64,000 nucleotides of DNA from JBKEAR01 sp047972425 (GCA_047972425.1 JBKEAR010000003.1:124001-188000); one strand, 5' to 3'. Shown: positions 8,243 to 18,150, counted from the first letter of the stretch. The notes: a model not told the origin generated them from the sequence alone. Numbers and translations: made by a program.

Positions 8243-10138
8243 ATGACAGAATATTCAAAAACCCCTTTGCTCGATATGGTATCTTCTCCGCAAGATTTAA
8301 AAAATCTGAATGTTAAAGAGATGAAAAAATTGGCTGCAGAATTGCGCCAAGATATTATTGAAACCGTTGCACAAACAGGTGGGCATTTAGGGGCAAATTT
8401 AGGCATTGTAGAGCTCACATTAGCCTTACATAAAGTTTTTGATACGCCAGACGATAAAATTATTTGGGATGTGGGGCACCAATGTTATCCCCATAAAATT
8501 ATTACTGGCCGCCGGCAAGCAATGCAAAAGTTACGCCAAACGGGTGGTGTATCGGGCTTTCCTAAACGAGAAGAAAGTGTCTACGATGTTTTTGGTGCGG
8601 GGCATAGCTCTACCTCAATATCTGCAGGCTTAGGCATTGCCGAAGCCATTAAACATGCCGGTACTGATGGTGATGTTATTGCAGTTATTGGCGATGGCTC
8701 GATGACGGCGGGCATGGCTTTTGAGGCAATGAACCATGCAGGCGAATTAAAATCGAAGCTGATTGTTATTTTGAATGATAACGATATGTCTATTGACGAG
8801 CCAACAGGTGCATTATCCCATCATTTAACCAAAATGACTTCAACCAAAGAATTTAAAACCTTGCGCGAAATGGCAAAAACAGTTTCGCATTTTTTACCGG
8901 GTGGAACAAAAAGAGGGCAGTTTATCGAAGAAATTGCCCGAGAAATCGTTACAGGCGAAGATGCCAATATTTTTAATGCATTCGGTTTTTTATATTTTGG
9001 CCCTGTTGATGGCCATGATTTATCGGAACTTATCCCTATTTTAGAAAATCTAAAAAAGGCCGATTACGATAGCCCGGTTTTATTACATGTAAAAACGGTT
9101 AAAGGAAAAGGTTACGAGCCTGCCGAGCTTGCGCGTGACCGCTTACATGGAGTAACAAAATTTAATCCGGAGAATGGAAAGCTTCATAAAAAACTCACCA
9201 ATGCCCCAAGTTGGACAAGTATTTTTTCGCAAACGATTACCCAAATTGCGCAATCCGATAATAAAGTAATAGGCATTACCGCTGCCATGCCCACAGGCAC
9301 AGGTTTAAAAGCCATGCAAGATATTTTACCCCAACAAGTTTATGATGTTGGCATTGCAGAACAACATGCGGTTACTTTTGCAGCCGGTTTGGCAACCGAG
9401 GGCTATAAGCCATTTGTTGCCATTTATTCTACATTTTTACAAAGGGCTTGGGATCAGCTAGTGCACGATGTTGCGCTGCAAAAGCTCCCTGTACGCTTTA
9501 TGGTGGATCGTGCGGGTTATGTGGGGGCCGATGGTGCAACCCATGCAGGGTTGTTCGATTTAACCATGCTTGCCAGCCAACCCGACTTTGTGGTTATGGC
9601 GCCCTCGAATGGGGGCATGCTTAAGGATATGGTTTATACCGCTTATCATATTGATGACAAGCCTTCTGCTGTGCGCTATCCGCGCGGAAACTGTACTGAT
9701 TTAGATTGTTTAAATTCTGAGCCGAAATTATTAGCAATCGGTAAAGGAAATATAATCCAAAAAGGGGATAAAGTTGCTATATTATCTGTTGGCGATAACC
9801 TTAAACAAGTTTTGGAAGCCGCTGAAACTCTAAAAGAACAGAATATTGTTCCGACCATTGCCGATGCACGCTTTGTTGCACCGCTCGATACGGATTTGAT
9901 TGATGATTTAGCCACTCATCATGATATTCTTATTACAGTTGAAGATAATGGTATTGGTGGTTTTGGTAGTTTAGTTAGCCAATATTTATTGAATACGGGC
10001 AAGCTAGATAATGGGTTGAAATTCCGTACATTCATGGCGCCTAAGCAAGTGATTTCTCAGGGCGATCAATCATGGCAACTCCGCCAAGCAGGCTTAAGCG
10101 CCGATGATATCAGCCAGCTTATTTTTAAGCTTATTTAA
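8243..10138 (+). CDS. dxs: 1-deoxy-D-xylulose-5-phosphate synthase
   Basis: Thiamine-diphosphate enzyme condensing pyruvate and glyceraldehyde 3-phosphate, the entry step of the MEP isoprenoid pathway and of thiamine and pyridoxal synthesis. Visible features are the TPP-binding IGDGSMTAGMAFEAMNHAG (about 149-167), GAGHSSTSISAGLG upstream of it, the pyrimidine-binding domain with DVGIAEQHAVTFAAGLA (about 370-386), and DRAGYVGADGATHAGLFD (about 418-435). I use the ATG at 8243 (631 aa) rather than the in-frame TTG at 8225, which lies inside ispA. Confidence 0.95.
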   Translation: MTEYSKTPLLDMVSSPQDLKNLNVKEMKKLAAELRQDIIETVAQTGGHLGANLGIVELTLALHKVFDTPDDKIIWDVGHQCYPHKIITGRRQAMQKLRQTGGVSGFPKREESVYDVFGAGHSSTSISAGLGIAEAIKHAGTDGDVIAVIGDGSMTAGMAFEAMNHAGELKSKLIVILNDNDMSIDEPTGALSHHLTKMTSTKEFKTLREMAKTVSHFLPGGTKRGQFIEEIAREIVTGEDANIFNAFGFLYFGPVDGHDLSELIPILENLKKADYDSPVLLHVKTVKGKGYEPAELARDRLHGVTKFNPENGKLHKKLTNAPSWTSIFSQTITQIAQSDNKVIGITAAMPTGTGLKAMQDILPQQVYDVGIAEQHAVTFAAGLATEGYKPFVAIYSTFLQRAWDQLVHDVALQKLPVRFMVDRAGYVGADGATHAGLFDLTMLASQPDFVVMAPSNGGMLKDMVYTAYHIDDKPSAVRYPRGNCTDLDCLNSEPKLLAIGKGNIIQKGDKVAILSVGDNLKQVLEAAETLKEQNIVPTIADARFVAPLDTDLIDDLATHHDILITVEDNGIGGFGSLVSQYLLNTGKLDNGLKFRTFMAPKQVISQGDQSWQLRQAGLSADDISQLIFKLI

Positions 10139-10156
10139 TAATATTTATGTTTTTTT

Positions 10157-10762
10157 TTATGGATATAGACGGCTAAATGCCCATTGTTTATCTTCGGTAA
10201 TCTCATAAATTTCACGGGTGTGTAGGCGGAATTTTCCGGCTTGCCAAAATTCAAAACGGTTGGCAATTAAACGATGGCCAGTCCAATAGGGTGGGCGTTC
10301 TATCTTACCGCTGCCAAATTTAGCTGTCCATTTGGCAACTTCTTTTTCGAGGGCAAAACGACTTTCTAATGGGCGCGATTGTTGCGATGCCCAAGCACCA
10401 ATGCGGCTACCACGGGGGCGAGAAGCATAATATTCATCGGCTTCGGCATCACTAACTTGCTCTAACTTTCCTTCTATACGCACTTGCCGGCCGGGCTCTC
10501 GCCAAAAAAATAAAAGGGCGGCATAGGGGTTTGCTAAAATTTCTTTACCCTTGCGGCTTTCCATATTGGTATAAAATACAGGGCCGTTTTCATCTAAACC
10601 TTTAAGTAAAACCATTCGAGCAGATGGTTTGCCATCAGCGGTTGCGGTGCAAAGAGTCATTGCATTCGAATCAACAATTCTTTGTTTTTCATAAAAATCT
10701 ATCCATTTTTGCAAACGGTTAAAAGGCTCTAAAAAAGGATGAAAATCAGGGTTTTTGCTCAT
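10157..10762 (-). CDS. pdxH: Pyridoxamine/pyridoxine 5'-phosphate oxidase
   Basis: FMN-dependent oxidase converting pyridoxine or pyridoxamine 5'-phosphate to pyridoxal 5'-phosphate. At 201 aa it shows NAMTLCTATADGKPSARMVLLKGLDENGPVFYTN (about 33-66), the FMN-binding FFWREPGRQVRIEGK (about 85-99), the SRPRGSRIGAWASQQS loop (about 114-129) and the C-terminal FWQAGKFRLHTR. It is a single gene, convergent with dxs and divergent from fabI. Confidence 0.94.
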   Translation of the reverse strand: MSKNPDFHPFLEPFNRLQKWIDFYEKQRIVDSNAMTLCTATADGKPSARMVLLKGLDENGPVFYTNMESRKGKEILANPYAALLFFWREPGRQVRIEGKLEQVSDAEADEYYASRPRGSRIGAWASQQSRPLESRFALEKEVAKWTAKFGSGKIERPPYWTGHRLIANRFEFWQAGKFRLHTREIYEITEDKQWAFSRLYP

Positions 10763-10854
10763 TTTGGCAATTCTCCTATTGCGTAAAATTAAAAATACAG
10801 TATCTTAAAATACGAATATTGCAAATATAAAAACAGAAAATTAAAGGAAATCAC

Positions 10855-11661
10855 ATGGGTATGATGCAAGGTAAAAAGGGATTGATTATGGGTGTAGCGA
10901 ATGATCGCTCACTTGCATGGGGAATTGCCAAAGCTTTAGGTGAGCAGGGTGCCGAGATTGCCTTTAGTTACCAAGGTGAAGCCCTTAAAAAACGTGTAGA
11001 ACCTTTGGCGGCTTCGGTCGGGTCGGACTTTTTGATTGAAATGGATGTTTCGAATGAAACTCAGCTTGATGAAGGTTTTGCAGCTGTTGAAAAGCGTTTT
11101 GGTAAAATTGATTTCCTTCTCCATGCCATTGGCTGGTCCGATAAAAATGAGCTGAGAGGTTTATATTTAGATACCACCAAAGACAATTTCTTACAAACGA
11201 TGGATATTTCTGTTTGGTCTTTTACATCGGTGGCACGCCGTGCGGCAGCTATTATGAATGATGGTGGCTCTATGCTTACACTCACCTATGGCGGTGCAAA
11301 CCGTGTTATGCCCCATTATAACGTAATGGGTGTGGCAAAAGCAGCCTTAGAGGCTTCGGTAATGTATTTGGCTGTTGATTTAGGCGATCGCCAAATTCGG
11401 GTGAATTCGCTTTCTGCAGGGCCAGTTAAAACATTAGCAGCATCGGGCATTGGCGATTTTCGTTATATTCTCAATTGGAACGCCGATAACGCACCATTAC
11501 AACGTAATGTGGATTTAAAAGATGTTGGTGGTGCAGGGTTATATTTACTCTCGGATTTATCATCGGGTGTAACGGGCGAAAATCACTTTGTTGATGGCGG
11601 ATATAATATTGTGGGCATGAAGTCGCTCCACGCCATTCATAGAGAGAAAAACGGCGAATAA
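10855..11661 (+). CDS. fabI: Enoyl-[acyl-carrier-protein] reductase (NADH) FabI
   Basis: Last step of each fatty-acid elongation cycle. It is an SDR-fold enzyme with the FabI-specific nucleotide motif GVANDRSLAWGIAKAL (residues 13-28) and the catalytic set Y145, Y155 and K162 (VMPHYNVMGVAKAAL), equivalent to Y146, Y156 and K163 of E. coli. Gly93, the position altered in triclosan-resistant FabI mutants, is the usual glycine. The start follows an AAAGGA site. Its stop overlaps the aroC start (TAATG), so the two genes are translationally coupled. Confidence 0.94.
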   Translation: MGMMQGKKGLIMGVANDRSLAWGIAKALGEQGAEIAFSYQGEALKKRVEPLAASVGSDFLIEMDVSNETQLDEGFAAVEKRFGKIDFLLHAIGWSDKNELRGLYLDTTKDNFLQTMDISVWSFTSVARRAAAIMNDGGSMLTLTYGGANRVMPHYNVMGVAKAALEASVMYLAVDLGDRQIRVNSLSAGPVKTLAASGIGDFRYILNWNADNAPLQRNVDLKDVGGAGLYLLSDLSSGVTGENHFVDGGYNIVGMKSLHAIHREKNGE

Positions 11662-12728
11662 TGGGCGGAAGTACATACGGGCAACTATTTAAGGTTACAA
11701 CTTTTGGCGAAAGCCATGGTAAAGCTTTGGGCTGTATTATCGATGGCATGCCATCGCAAATTGCCCTTACAGAGAGCCATATCCAGCCTTATTTAGACCG
11801 CAGACGGCCGGGGGGATCCAAATTTGTTACCCAACGAGCCGAGGCCGACCGTGTGCAAATATTATCGGGTGTGTTTGAAGGGAAAACCACCGGAACACCC
11901 ATTGCACTCATGATTGAGAATACCGATCAGCGTTCCCATGATTACGATAAAATTGCCCAAAGCTTTCGCCCCGGTCATGCCGATTATACTTGGCAGAAAA
12001 AATTTGGCTTTCGCGATTATCGGGGCGGCGGGCGCGCATCGGCACGGGAGACTGCGGCTCGGGTAGCTGCAGGGGCTGTAGCGATGCAATTGTTAAAAGA
12101 TGTAGAAATTTACGGTGGTGTTACGCAAATTGGCCATTTAAAAGCCAACCCTAATAATTATGATTGGACTTATGCCAAAGAAAATCCGTTAAACTGTCCG
12201 GATAAGGAAATTTTTGGTGCTTGGGCGGATTTCATTGATGATATTCGGCGTAAAAAGGATTCTATCGGCGCTATTTGCGAAGTGCGGGCTAAAAACATAA
12301 TGGCTGGCTTAGGTGAACCTGTTTTTGATAAGCTTGATGCCGAACTGGCAAAAGCAATGATGAGCATACCGGCAGTTAAAGCGGTGGAAATTGGCGAAGG
12401 CATGAATGTTGCAATGCTCCGAGGTTCAGAAAATGCCGATGAAATTCGTATGAAAGATGGTAAACCTTATTTTACATCTAACCATGCTGGTGGAATACTT
12501 GGTGGTATGAGCAATGGTGATGAGATTATCGTGCGATTTGCCATAAAGCCGACTTCGTCCATTTTAATTCCGCGCAAGACAGTTACAAATGACGGTGAAG
12601 AGATAGAGTTAATCACCCGTGGGCGTCACGACCCTTGTGTAGGGATAAGAGCCATACCTGTTGCCGAGGCAATGATGGCACTTGTTTTGGCTGATTTTTA
12701 CCTGCGTCAAAAGGCTGTGACTCCTTAA
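11661..12728 (+). CDS. aroC: Chorismate synthase
   Basis: Converts EPSP to chorismate using reduced FMN, the seventh shikimate step. Family signatures are GESHGKALGCIIDGMP (about 14-29), YLDRRRPGGSKFVTQRAEADRVQILSGVFEGKTTGTPI (about 46-83), RPGHADYTWQKKFGFRDYRGGGRASARETAARVAAGAVA (about 102-140) and the C-terminal GRHDPCVGIRAIPVAEAM. The length of 355 aa is normal. The ATG overlaps the fabI stop. Confidence 0.96.
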   Translation: MGGSTYGQLFKVTTFGESHGKALGCIIDGMPSQIALTESHIQPYLDRRRPGGSKFVTQRAEADRVQILSGVFEGKTTGTPIALMIENTDQRSHDYDKIAQSFRPGHADYTWQKKFGFRDYRGGGRASARETAARVAAGAVAMQLLKDVEIYGGVTQIGHLKANPNNYDWTYAKENPLNCPDKEIFGAWADFIDDIRRKKDSIGAICEVRAKNIMAGLGEPVFDKLDAELAKAMMSIPAVKAVEIGEGMNVAMLRGSENADEIRMKDGKPYFTSNHAGGILGGMSNGDEIIVRFAIKPTSSILIPRKTVTNDGEEIELITRGRHDPCVGIRAIPVAEAMMALVLADFYLRQKAVTP

Positions 12729-12802
12729 ATTATCTTTGCAATTATCCTAAAATCGTGGCACTCTTATAGGTGAGGAACATTTAAATAAAAGGAGCTAGAG
12801 CC

Positions 12803-13684
12803 ATGAAATTAGGAACCTTTTTAGCTTTATTAGATAATACAGACGAAGATATTTTTACCTTAAATTATATAAAATCTCTTATCGACGAAGATGAAGCCCA
12901 TATTCGTGGGCTTTGGGTAACATCATCGCCCAATTACCATTTGGGAACAATCGGCCAAGGTTTACCTGCTGTTGTTACCGAAAAAATTATTAACGAAACC
13001 ATCGAAGAAACCAAAAAAGGTCAAAAATCATCGGAAACTTTTTTTGATAACTGGTGCAAAAATAATCAGATTGCGATTATTGATAATTTTTCTTATGAAA
13101 ATACAATTGATAACCCTAAAATTACGGCAAGCTTTATGGCGCGCATTGGTAATCCGCTTGAAAGTATTGCAGAAATTGGGCGTGTTTCCGATTATATCAT
13201 TACACCACGCTCTAAATGGTCTCAGTCGGAAGACCGCCAAGATCGTATTCATGCCGCCTTATTTGAATCGGCAAGGCCTGTTATTTTGCTGCCAAAAGAT
13301 TGCGAGGCCAAACCGATTGAGAATATTGCGATTGCATGGAACGGAAAATCTGAATCTGCCCATGCGGTTGCCCGGGCTAAACCTTTATTAAAACGGGCAA
13401 AAAATATTTATATTTATATCGCACCTTCGGCTCGTACAAAATTTGAGCTGAGCGAAGAGTTACAGTTTTATTTAAGCCAACATGGTATAGCATCGCATAT
13501 TGTAGAGATTGATAGAGAAATGAGCAATGTGGGCGAGGCTATGCTTACCCAAGCCGAAAAAGATAATTTGGATATGTTGGTTATGGGGGCTTGGTCGCGC
13601 TCGCGCTTGCGCCAACTTATTTTGGGTGGTTTAACCAATTATATGCTAGAGCATGCGAATTTACCGGTGATGATGGCCAGATAA
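12803..13684 (+). CDS. Universal stress protein, tandem UspA domains
   Basis: 293-aa cytoplasmic protein. The second half (about 150-293) is a recognisable Usp domain: IENIAIAWNGKSESAHAVARAKPLL at its start and the ATP-type loop motif LVMGAWSRSRLRQLILGGLTNYML (about 261-284) near the end. The first half looks like a degenerate Usp domain without that motif. This tandem form is common in alphaproteobacteria. It has its own good ribosome site (AAGGAG at 12790) and is followed by a strong terminator, so it is probably a single-gene unit. The ligand and role are unknown. Confidence 0.85.
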   Translation: MKLGTFLALLDNTDEDIFTLNYIKSLIDEDEAHIRGLWVTSSPNYHLGTIGQGLPAVVTEKIINETIEETKKGQKSSETFFDNWCKNNQIAIIDNFSYENTIDNPKITASFMARIGNPLESIAEIGRVSDYIITPRSKWSQSEDRQDRIHAALFESARPVILLPKDCEAKPIENIAIAWNGKSESAHAVARAKPLLKRAKNIYIYIAPSARTKFELSEELQFYLSQHGIASHIVEIDREMSNVGEAMLTQAEKDNLDMLVMGAWSRSRLRQLILGGLTNYMLEHANLPVMMAR

Positions 13685-13708
13685 TAACCCACAATACTTA
13701 AAGGAGTT

Positions 13709-13745
13709 AAAGACCTATAGATTGTATCTGTAGGTCTTTTTATAT
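13709..13745 (+). terminator. Rho-independent terminator after the usp gene
   Basis: A 14-base-pair stem (left arm 13709-13722, loop TGT, right arm 13726-13739, one G-U pair) is followed by a T-rich run. It begins 24 bases after the stop codon. Confidence 0.9.
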
Positions 13746-13826
13746 AATATGTTTATATGATTTCGGCCTTGCTTTTTACTAATTATTTTGTCATTTTAAA
13801 TGAGCACATAGATAAGGCTATAAAAG

Positions 13827-15248
13827 ATGAAAAATTTGAAGATATTTATTAAATTTGCAGTCATGAGTTTGCTGCTTCTTTTTGTTGTATCTTCATGCCA
13901 AATGTCGAGCCAAATATTAAGCTCATCGGTAGATAAAAATTTTAAAAAACAATATTTCGATACCATTGAGCGTGATGATTTACGTAAATATTTTATTTCT
14001 ATAAGCGATGAAAAATCAGCCAAAAAGCATATGGCAACATTTGATAATAGCATGGCATTGGTTTATTACGAATATGTGCGCGCACCCGATATGAATAAAT
14101 TAATGCAATCGGCATTAAAAGCAGCAAAGAAACAAAAAAATATTGATAATGCTTTAGATGAAAGTTTAAAAGCGGCAATAACAGAGCTTGACCCCCACAG
14201 CCGATGGTTAAATAGCGAAGAATTAAAAGAGCTAAACGATACGGTACAAGGTGAGTATGTGGGTATTGGTACAGTTATTAGCGAGCACCCACAAGGGGTT
14301 TTGCTACAACGCGTTTATGAAAATGGCCCGGCATATAAGGTAGGGCTAAAAAAAGATGATATTATTACCTCGGCCGATGGTAAAAGCTTAAAAGGGATGG
14401 ATATAAGCGAAGTTGCCGAAGCTTTGAGGGGGAAAATTAATACACTCGTGCATGTGCGTATATTAAGAGATGGGATTGAGAAAGAATATACAATCCGCCG
14501 CTCCAAAGTAGAAATTAACCCAGTATGGGCAGAGTTGAAACAGGATAATATTATCTATTTGCGCTTAGATACATTTAATGTAAATGCATCACTAGACATT
14601 GAGCGTTATTTCAAACAGTACAGCCAAAAAGGCGGTAATAAGCTCATTTTAGATTTACGCTCTAACCCCGGTGGTTTATTACCCGAAGCGATTGATGTGT
14701 CGGACTTATTTTTACCCAAAAAAGCGTCTATCGTATCGGCATCAAAAAGAGATGGAAAAATTGATGAGCGTTGGTTTAGCCGTAAAGCTGATATTTCCAA
14801 GAATATCCCGATGGTTGTGTTGGTAGATGAATATGCGGCATCGGCATCGGAGATTGTTGCTGCTGCTCTTAAAGATAATGACCGAGCCATATTAATAGGG
14901 CATCGCACCTTTGGTAAAGGCACAATTCAAGAAGTAATGCCGATTAGTGAATATGGGGCATTGCGCTTAACTTTTGCCCTTTATCAGTCACCCGATGGCC
15001 GGATAATCCAAGCCAGTGGGGTTGCGCCGAATATTGAGATTGTAGCGGATGAGAAAACAGAAATTATCCGTGCGGAAGATTTAGAGCATAGTATTTTACC
15101 CTTAAATCGTCATATTCCTAAAGCAGAATACATATTTAATGAGGGAACATGTAATAAAATTGAAGAAAATGACCCGATTTTAGATTGTGCTTTACAATTA
15201 CTAACAACAAATAAAATTAAAGATTATTCAGTCAATTGGCAAGAATAG
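13827..15248 (+). CDS. S41-family C-terminal processing peptidase, predicted lipoprotein
   Basis: Tail-specific (Ctp/Tsp) serine protease acting in the periplasm. It starts with a lipoprotein signal: a hydrophobic run, then VVSSC with the lipidated Cys at C24 and Gln at +2, which suggests outer-membrane sorting. A PDZ domain (about 145-230, GEYVGIGTVI and NGPAYKVGLKKDDIITSADG) precedes the S41 core. The catalytic dyad is Ser339 (in AASASEI) and Lys364 (in TFGKGTIQ), with the usual 25-residue spacing. The lipid anchor is less usual; many Ctp proteins carry an ordinary signal peptide. A gene for an unknown secreted protein starts 17 bases downstream. Confidence 0.9.
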   Translation: MKNLKIFIKFAVMSLLLLFVVSSCQMSSQILSSSVDKNFKKQYFDTIERDDLRKYFISISDEKSAKKHMATFDNSMALVYYEYVRAPDMNKLMQSALKAAKKQKNIDNALDESLKAAITELDPHSRWLNSEELKELNDTVQGEYVGIGTVISEHPQGVLLQRVYENGPAYKVGLKKDDIITSADGKSLKGMDISEVAEALRGKINTLVHVRILRDGIEKEYTIRRSKVEINPVWAELKQDNIIYLRLDTFNVNASLDIERYFKQYSQKGGNKLILDLRSNPGGLLPEAIDVSDLFLPKKASIVSASKRDGKIDERWFSRKADISKNIPMVVLVDEYAASASEIVAAALKDNDRAILIGHRTFGKGTIQEVMPISEYGALRLTFALYQSPDGRIIQASGVAPNIEIVADEKTEIIRAEDLEHSILPLNRHIPKAEYIFNEGTCNKIEENDPILDCALQLLTTNKIKDYSVNWQE

Positions 15249-15265
15249 AGAATGGAGAAATAATA

Positions 15266-16825
15266 ATGAAATATTTAGGCTTAGGGGCGTTATCATTCGG
15301 TGCGCTATTATCAGTAAGTGCATACGGCTTTGAATGTAAGCCAATTGAGTTTTCTGAGGATAATGCCAATGTTCGAACTTATTGGGAAGCATTGTTACAG
15401 CTTGATGATGACTACTTAGTTGCTTATAACATAAAAGAAGCCTGTGTGACTTCTTCGCAAGAGGTAAAAGTAAGCAAAAAAGGTGATGGCTTTACATTCT
15501 CTTTTGCCGATTTAGAAGCATCGTATTTTTTTAAAGAAAGCGATGAGGAAAAAGATAACCCTTTATTTTCGTTTAAAATAGCAGATCCGACGACAATTGA
15601 TATTATGATGAAAGATGATAATTTGCGTCTTATTTCGGATATGGATACATCGCGCTTTGAAGTTATCTTTTATGAAGAAGATGAACAATTCACTATCCCC
15701 TTTGAAATGGATATGACTTATGATCTCACTTATAATATCCCACTTAAGGCTTATGTATCGGGTGATTATAGTATTGACAAGTTTTACTTTGATCTTTCAA
15801 CTATTGATGAAAATGTAGATGCTAAAGGTGATATTACCATTACAGGCATTGAAGGCAAAAGAACATCAGCGATTGATGATTTTGTCGATTATAAAGATTT
15901 TATATCTATGGATAGTATTCATTATTTAATTAATGCAACAGATTTTAATATGCTTTTAACAGCGGGCAAAACAATTGCAGAAACTGATCAGAAGGGTTTG
16001 GATAAACGCTTTTTTACCGAAAAAGATACAATGTCGCAATGCTGGAGCACAGAAGCATTACTCGATAATACTTTTAAAAGTGAAACACAAATGGTAATTG
16101 ATATGTATGATTGTATGTTCCAAGCCTTTAAAGGAAAAACAATCGGAGATTTTTCGACAGCAATGATAATGAATGATTTTAATTTAGAAGTAAATGATAG
16201 TTATTCGGCTCCATTTAAATTTGCATCGAAAAAAATAGGTTATAATGCTGATATAGAAGAAGCTGATGGCAATATTAATGCCGGATATAGCATAATTTTA
16301 AATGAAAATAGTTATGATATTGACCCGGCAATTTTAGAAGCAGAGAATATTCCGGCCGATATTCTACCGAAGGATATTGTTTATGGGTTAAAGCTAAGTA
16401 ATATTAAAAGAGAAATGGTAGATAATGCTGAAACCATAATGGATTTAGCCATTAATAATATTGATGTGGATATGAATTTAGCAATTATACTCCAAGATGA
16501 TATTGCTTTAAAGAGTGATACACATACCAAATTAAATAGCGATGAAGCCGTAACATTTATGAATGCGCAACAAACTTTACCGTGGATGGTCATGATGGAC
16601 CCGACCTCATATGAATTGGAATCGGATGTCATCGTAAAAAATCAGGCAAAATTGGTTAAGTTAATTGCAGAAATTTCAGGCCAACCCGAAGGTGTAATGG
16701 GTGTAACCTTAGCTTTCTTTGGCGAAAAGATTAGTGCCACCCCTCCCATTTATAAATATAATATCAAAATGGAAAATGGCGAGCCGATTATTAATGGTAA
16801 AAAAATTCCGGCATTCGGTAAATAA
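15266..16825 (+). CDS. Secreted protein of unknown function
   Basis: I do not recognise this gene with confidence. The chosen ATG at 15266 follows GGAGA and gives 519 aa with a clear signal peptide (MKYLGLGALSFGALLSVSAYG, cleavage before FEC). The mature protein is acidic and rich in Asp, Ile and Met, without membrane segments, and looks mainly beta-structured. Few cysteines are seen (near residues 24, 57 and in the middle). Architecture and the ending (KYNIKMENGEPIINGKKI) faintly resemble the alphaproteobacterial DUF2125 or DUF945 secreted families; this is a guess. It follows the Ctp lipoprotein by 17 bases and ends at a strong terminator, so the two are probably one operon. Confidence 0.75.
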   Translation: MKYLGLGALSFGALLSVSAYGFECKPIEFSEDNANVRTYWEALLQLDDDYLVAYNIKEACVTSSQEVKVSKKGDGFTFSFADLEASYFFKESDEEKDNPLFSFKIADPTTIDIMMKDDNLRLISDMDTSRFEVIFYEEDEQFTIPFEMDMTYDLTYNIPLKAYVSGDYSIDKFYFDLSTIDENVDAKGDITITGIEGKRTSAIDDFVDYKDFISMDSIHYLINATDFNMLLTAGKTIAETDQKGLDKRFFTEKDTMSQCWSTEALLDNTFKSETQMVIDMYDCMFQAFKGKTIGDFSTAMIMNDFNLEVNDSYSAPFKFASKKIGYNADIEEADGNINAGYSIILNENSYDIDPAILEAENIPADILPKDIVYGLKLSNIKREMVDNAETIMDLAINNIDVDMNLAIILQDDIALKSDTHTKLNSDEAVTFMNAQQTLPWMVMMDPTSYELESDVIVKNQAKLVKLIAEISGQPEGVMGVTLAFFGEKISATPPIYKYNIKMENGEPIINGKKIPAFGK

Positions 16826-16848
16826 ATATCAATATCTAATAAATAAAG

Positions 16849-16875
16849 AGAGGCCAATTTTGGTCTCTTTTTTTG
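16849..16875 (+). terminator. Rho-independent terminator after the secreted-protein gene
   Basis: An 8-base-pair stem (AGAGGCCA with TGGTCTCT, one G-U), an ATTT loop and a run of seven or more T, starting 23 bases after the stop codon. Confidence 0.85.
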
Positions 16876-16938
16876 TAATACTTGCACAGCGTGCATAAAA
16901 TTTGTATCTTATATTATAAATTGAGAAAGGTTATTAAT

Positions 16939-18132
16939 ATGGAAGCACAAGTCGTTATTGCAGGCGGTGGTTTAGCCGGATTATCATTAGCTACAGCTTT
17001 AGGGCAAGCGGGTGTAGAGACTATAGTTATAGAAAAAAACCGTCTAGATGACCTTGCAAACGAACCTGATGGCCGTGCATTAGCCGTAACTCCAGCAGCC
17101 CGTTATTTTTTAATGCGCTTAGGGGCTTGGCAACATATAAACCAAAAAGGGCGGATTGACGAAATTTTGGTCAGTGATAATCATGCGCCCTTATTCCTTA
17201 ATTTTGACCCATTACCGAACGGTGAACCTATGGGGCATATTGTTGAATCTTTTTTATTACGCCGGTCATTAACAGAAACCGTGCGTGCCCAAAAATCAGT
17301 AACTATTTTAGAAGGCCGAGTAATAAAGGATGCGGATTTTCGGGATCTTTCGGTAAAATTACTTTTAGATGACGATAGCCAAATAACAGCACGCTTAGCT
17401 GTTGGTGCCGAAGGACGGCGCTCACCTTTAAGAGAAAAAGCGCGGATAAATTTAACAAAATGGGATTACGGCCAAACAGCCTTTGTATTTAATATTCATC
17501 AGTCTAAACCCCATAATAATGTTGCCATCGAACTTTTTAGACCATCTGGGCCTTTTGCTTTATTACCTTTAGAAGAACCCCAAAAGGGCGGTATTGTTTT
17601 TTGTGCATTTAATAAAGATGCCCAAAGATTAAAGGCCATGACCAATTTAGAGTTTGAGGCTGAACTCATGAATTTAAGCCAAGGACTTATTGGCGATATT
17701 ACATTAGCATCGGAGCGTTGGGCTTTCCCGCTAAGTTGGCAATGGGCGCATAAAATGATTGATAAAAGGCTTGCTTTAGTTGGCGATGCTGCCCATGGAA
17801 TGCACCCAATTGCGGGACAAGGGATTAATATGGGCTTTCGAGACTCGGCACAGTTAGCGCAAGATATTACAAGATCGGTTAGCGAAAATAATGATGCGGG
17901 CGATAGCCAATGTTTAAACCGTTATCAGAAAGCACGGCGTTACGATAATATGCAAATGATGCTTGCAACCGATGCTTTGGTTAAACTATTTTGCAGCCAA
18001 ATTCCTGGTGTAAATATGGCGCGACAATTTGGGTTAGGGGCAATGCAAAGATTACCCTTTTTTAAAGGGAAATTTGTTAAAGAGGCAATGGGTATTAGCA
18101 AAGATTTACCCCATATGATGCAACCGTTTTAA
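16939..18132 (+). CDS. UbiH/UbiF/COQ6-family FAD-dependent hydroxylase
   Basis: Flavin monooxygenase expected to hydroxylate the aromatic ring during ubiquinone synthesis. It has an N-terminal Rossmann GGGLAGLSLA (about 8-17), DGRALAVTPAARYFL (about 44-58), and the FAD-binding LVGDAAHGMHPIAGQGINMGFRD (about 280-302), the UbiH/COQ6 signature. The ATG at 16939 (397 aa) follows GAGAAAGG. An upstream in-frame start at 16882 overlaps the preceding terminator region and is rejected. Which ring position it hydroxylates (UbiH, UbiF, UbiI or UbiL) cannot be told from sequence alone. A MoaD-like gene follows by 18 bases. Confidence 0.88.
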   Translation: MEAQVVIAGGGLAGLSLATALGQAGVETIVIEKNRLDDLANEPDGRALAVTPAARYFLMRLGAWQHINQKGRIDEILVSDNHAPLFLNFDPLPNGEPMGHIVESFLLRRSLTETVRAQKSVTILEGRVIKDADFRDLSVKLLLDDDSQITARLAVGAEGRRSPLREKARINLTKWDYGQTAFVFNIHQSKPHNNVAIELFRPSGPFALLPLEEPQKGGIVFCAFNKDAQRLKAMTNLEFEAELMNLSQGLIGDITLASERWAFPLSWQWAHKMIDKRLALVGDAAHGMHPIAGQGINMGFRDSAQLAQDITRSVSENNDAGDSQCLNRYQKARRYDNMQMMLATDALVKLFCSQIPGVNMARQFGLGAMQRLPFFKGKFVKEAMGISKDLPHMMQPF

Positions 18133-18150
18133 GATATGTGGTGACAGACT

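Noticed and set aside
12972..13391. 139-aa plus-strand frame
   Set aside because: Out-of-frame shadow inside the universal stress protein gene; basic, leucine-rich product without motifs.
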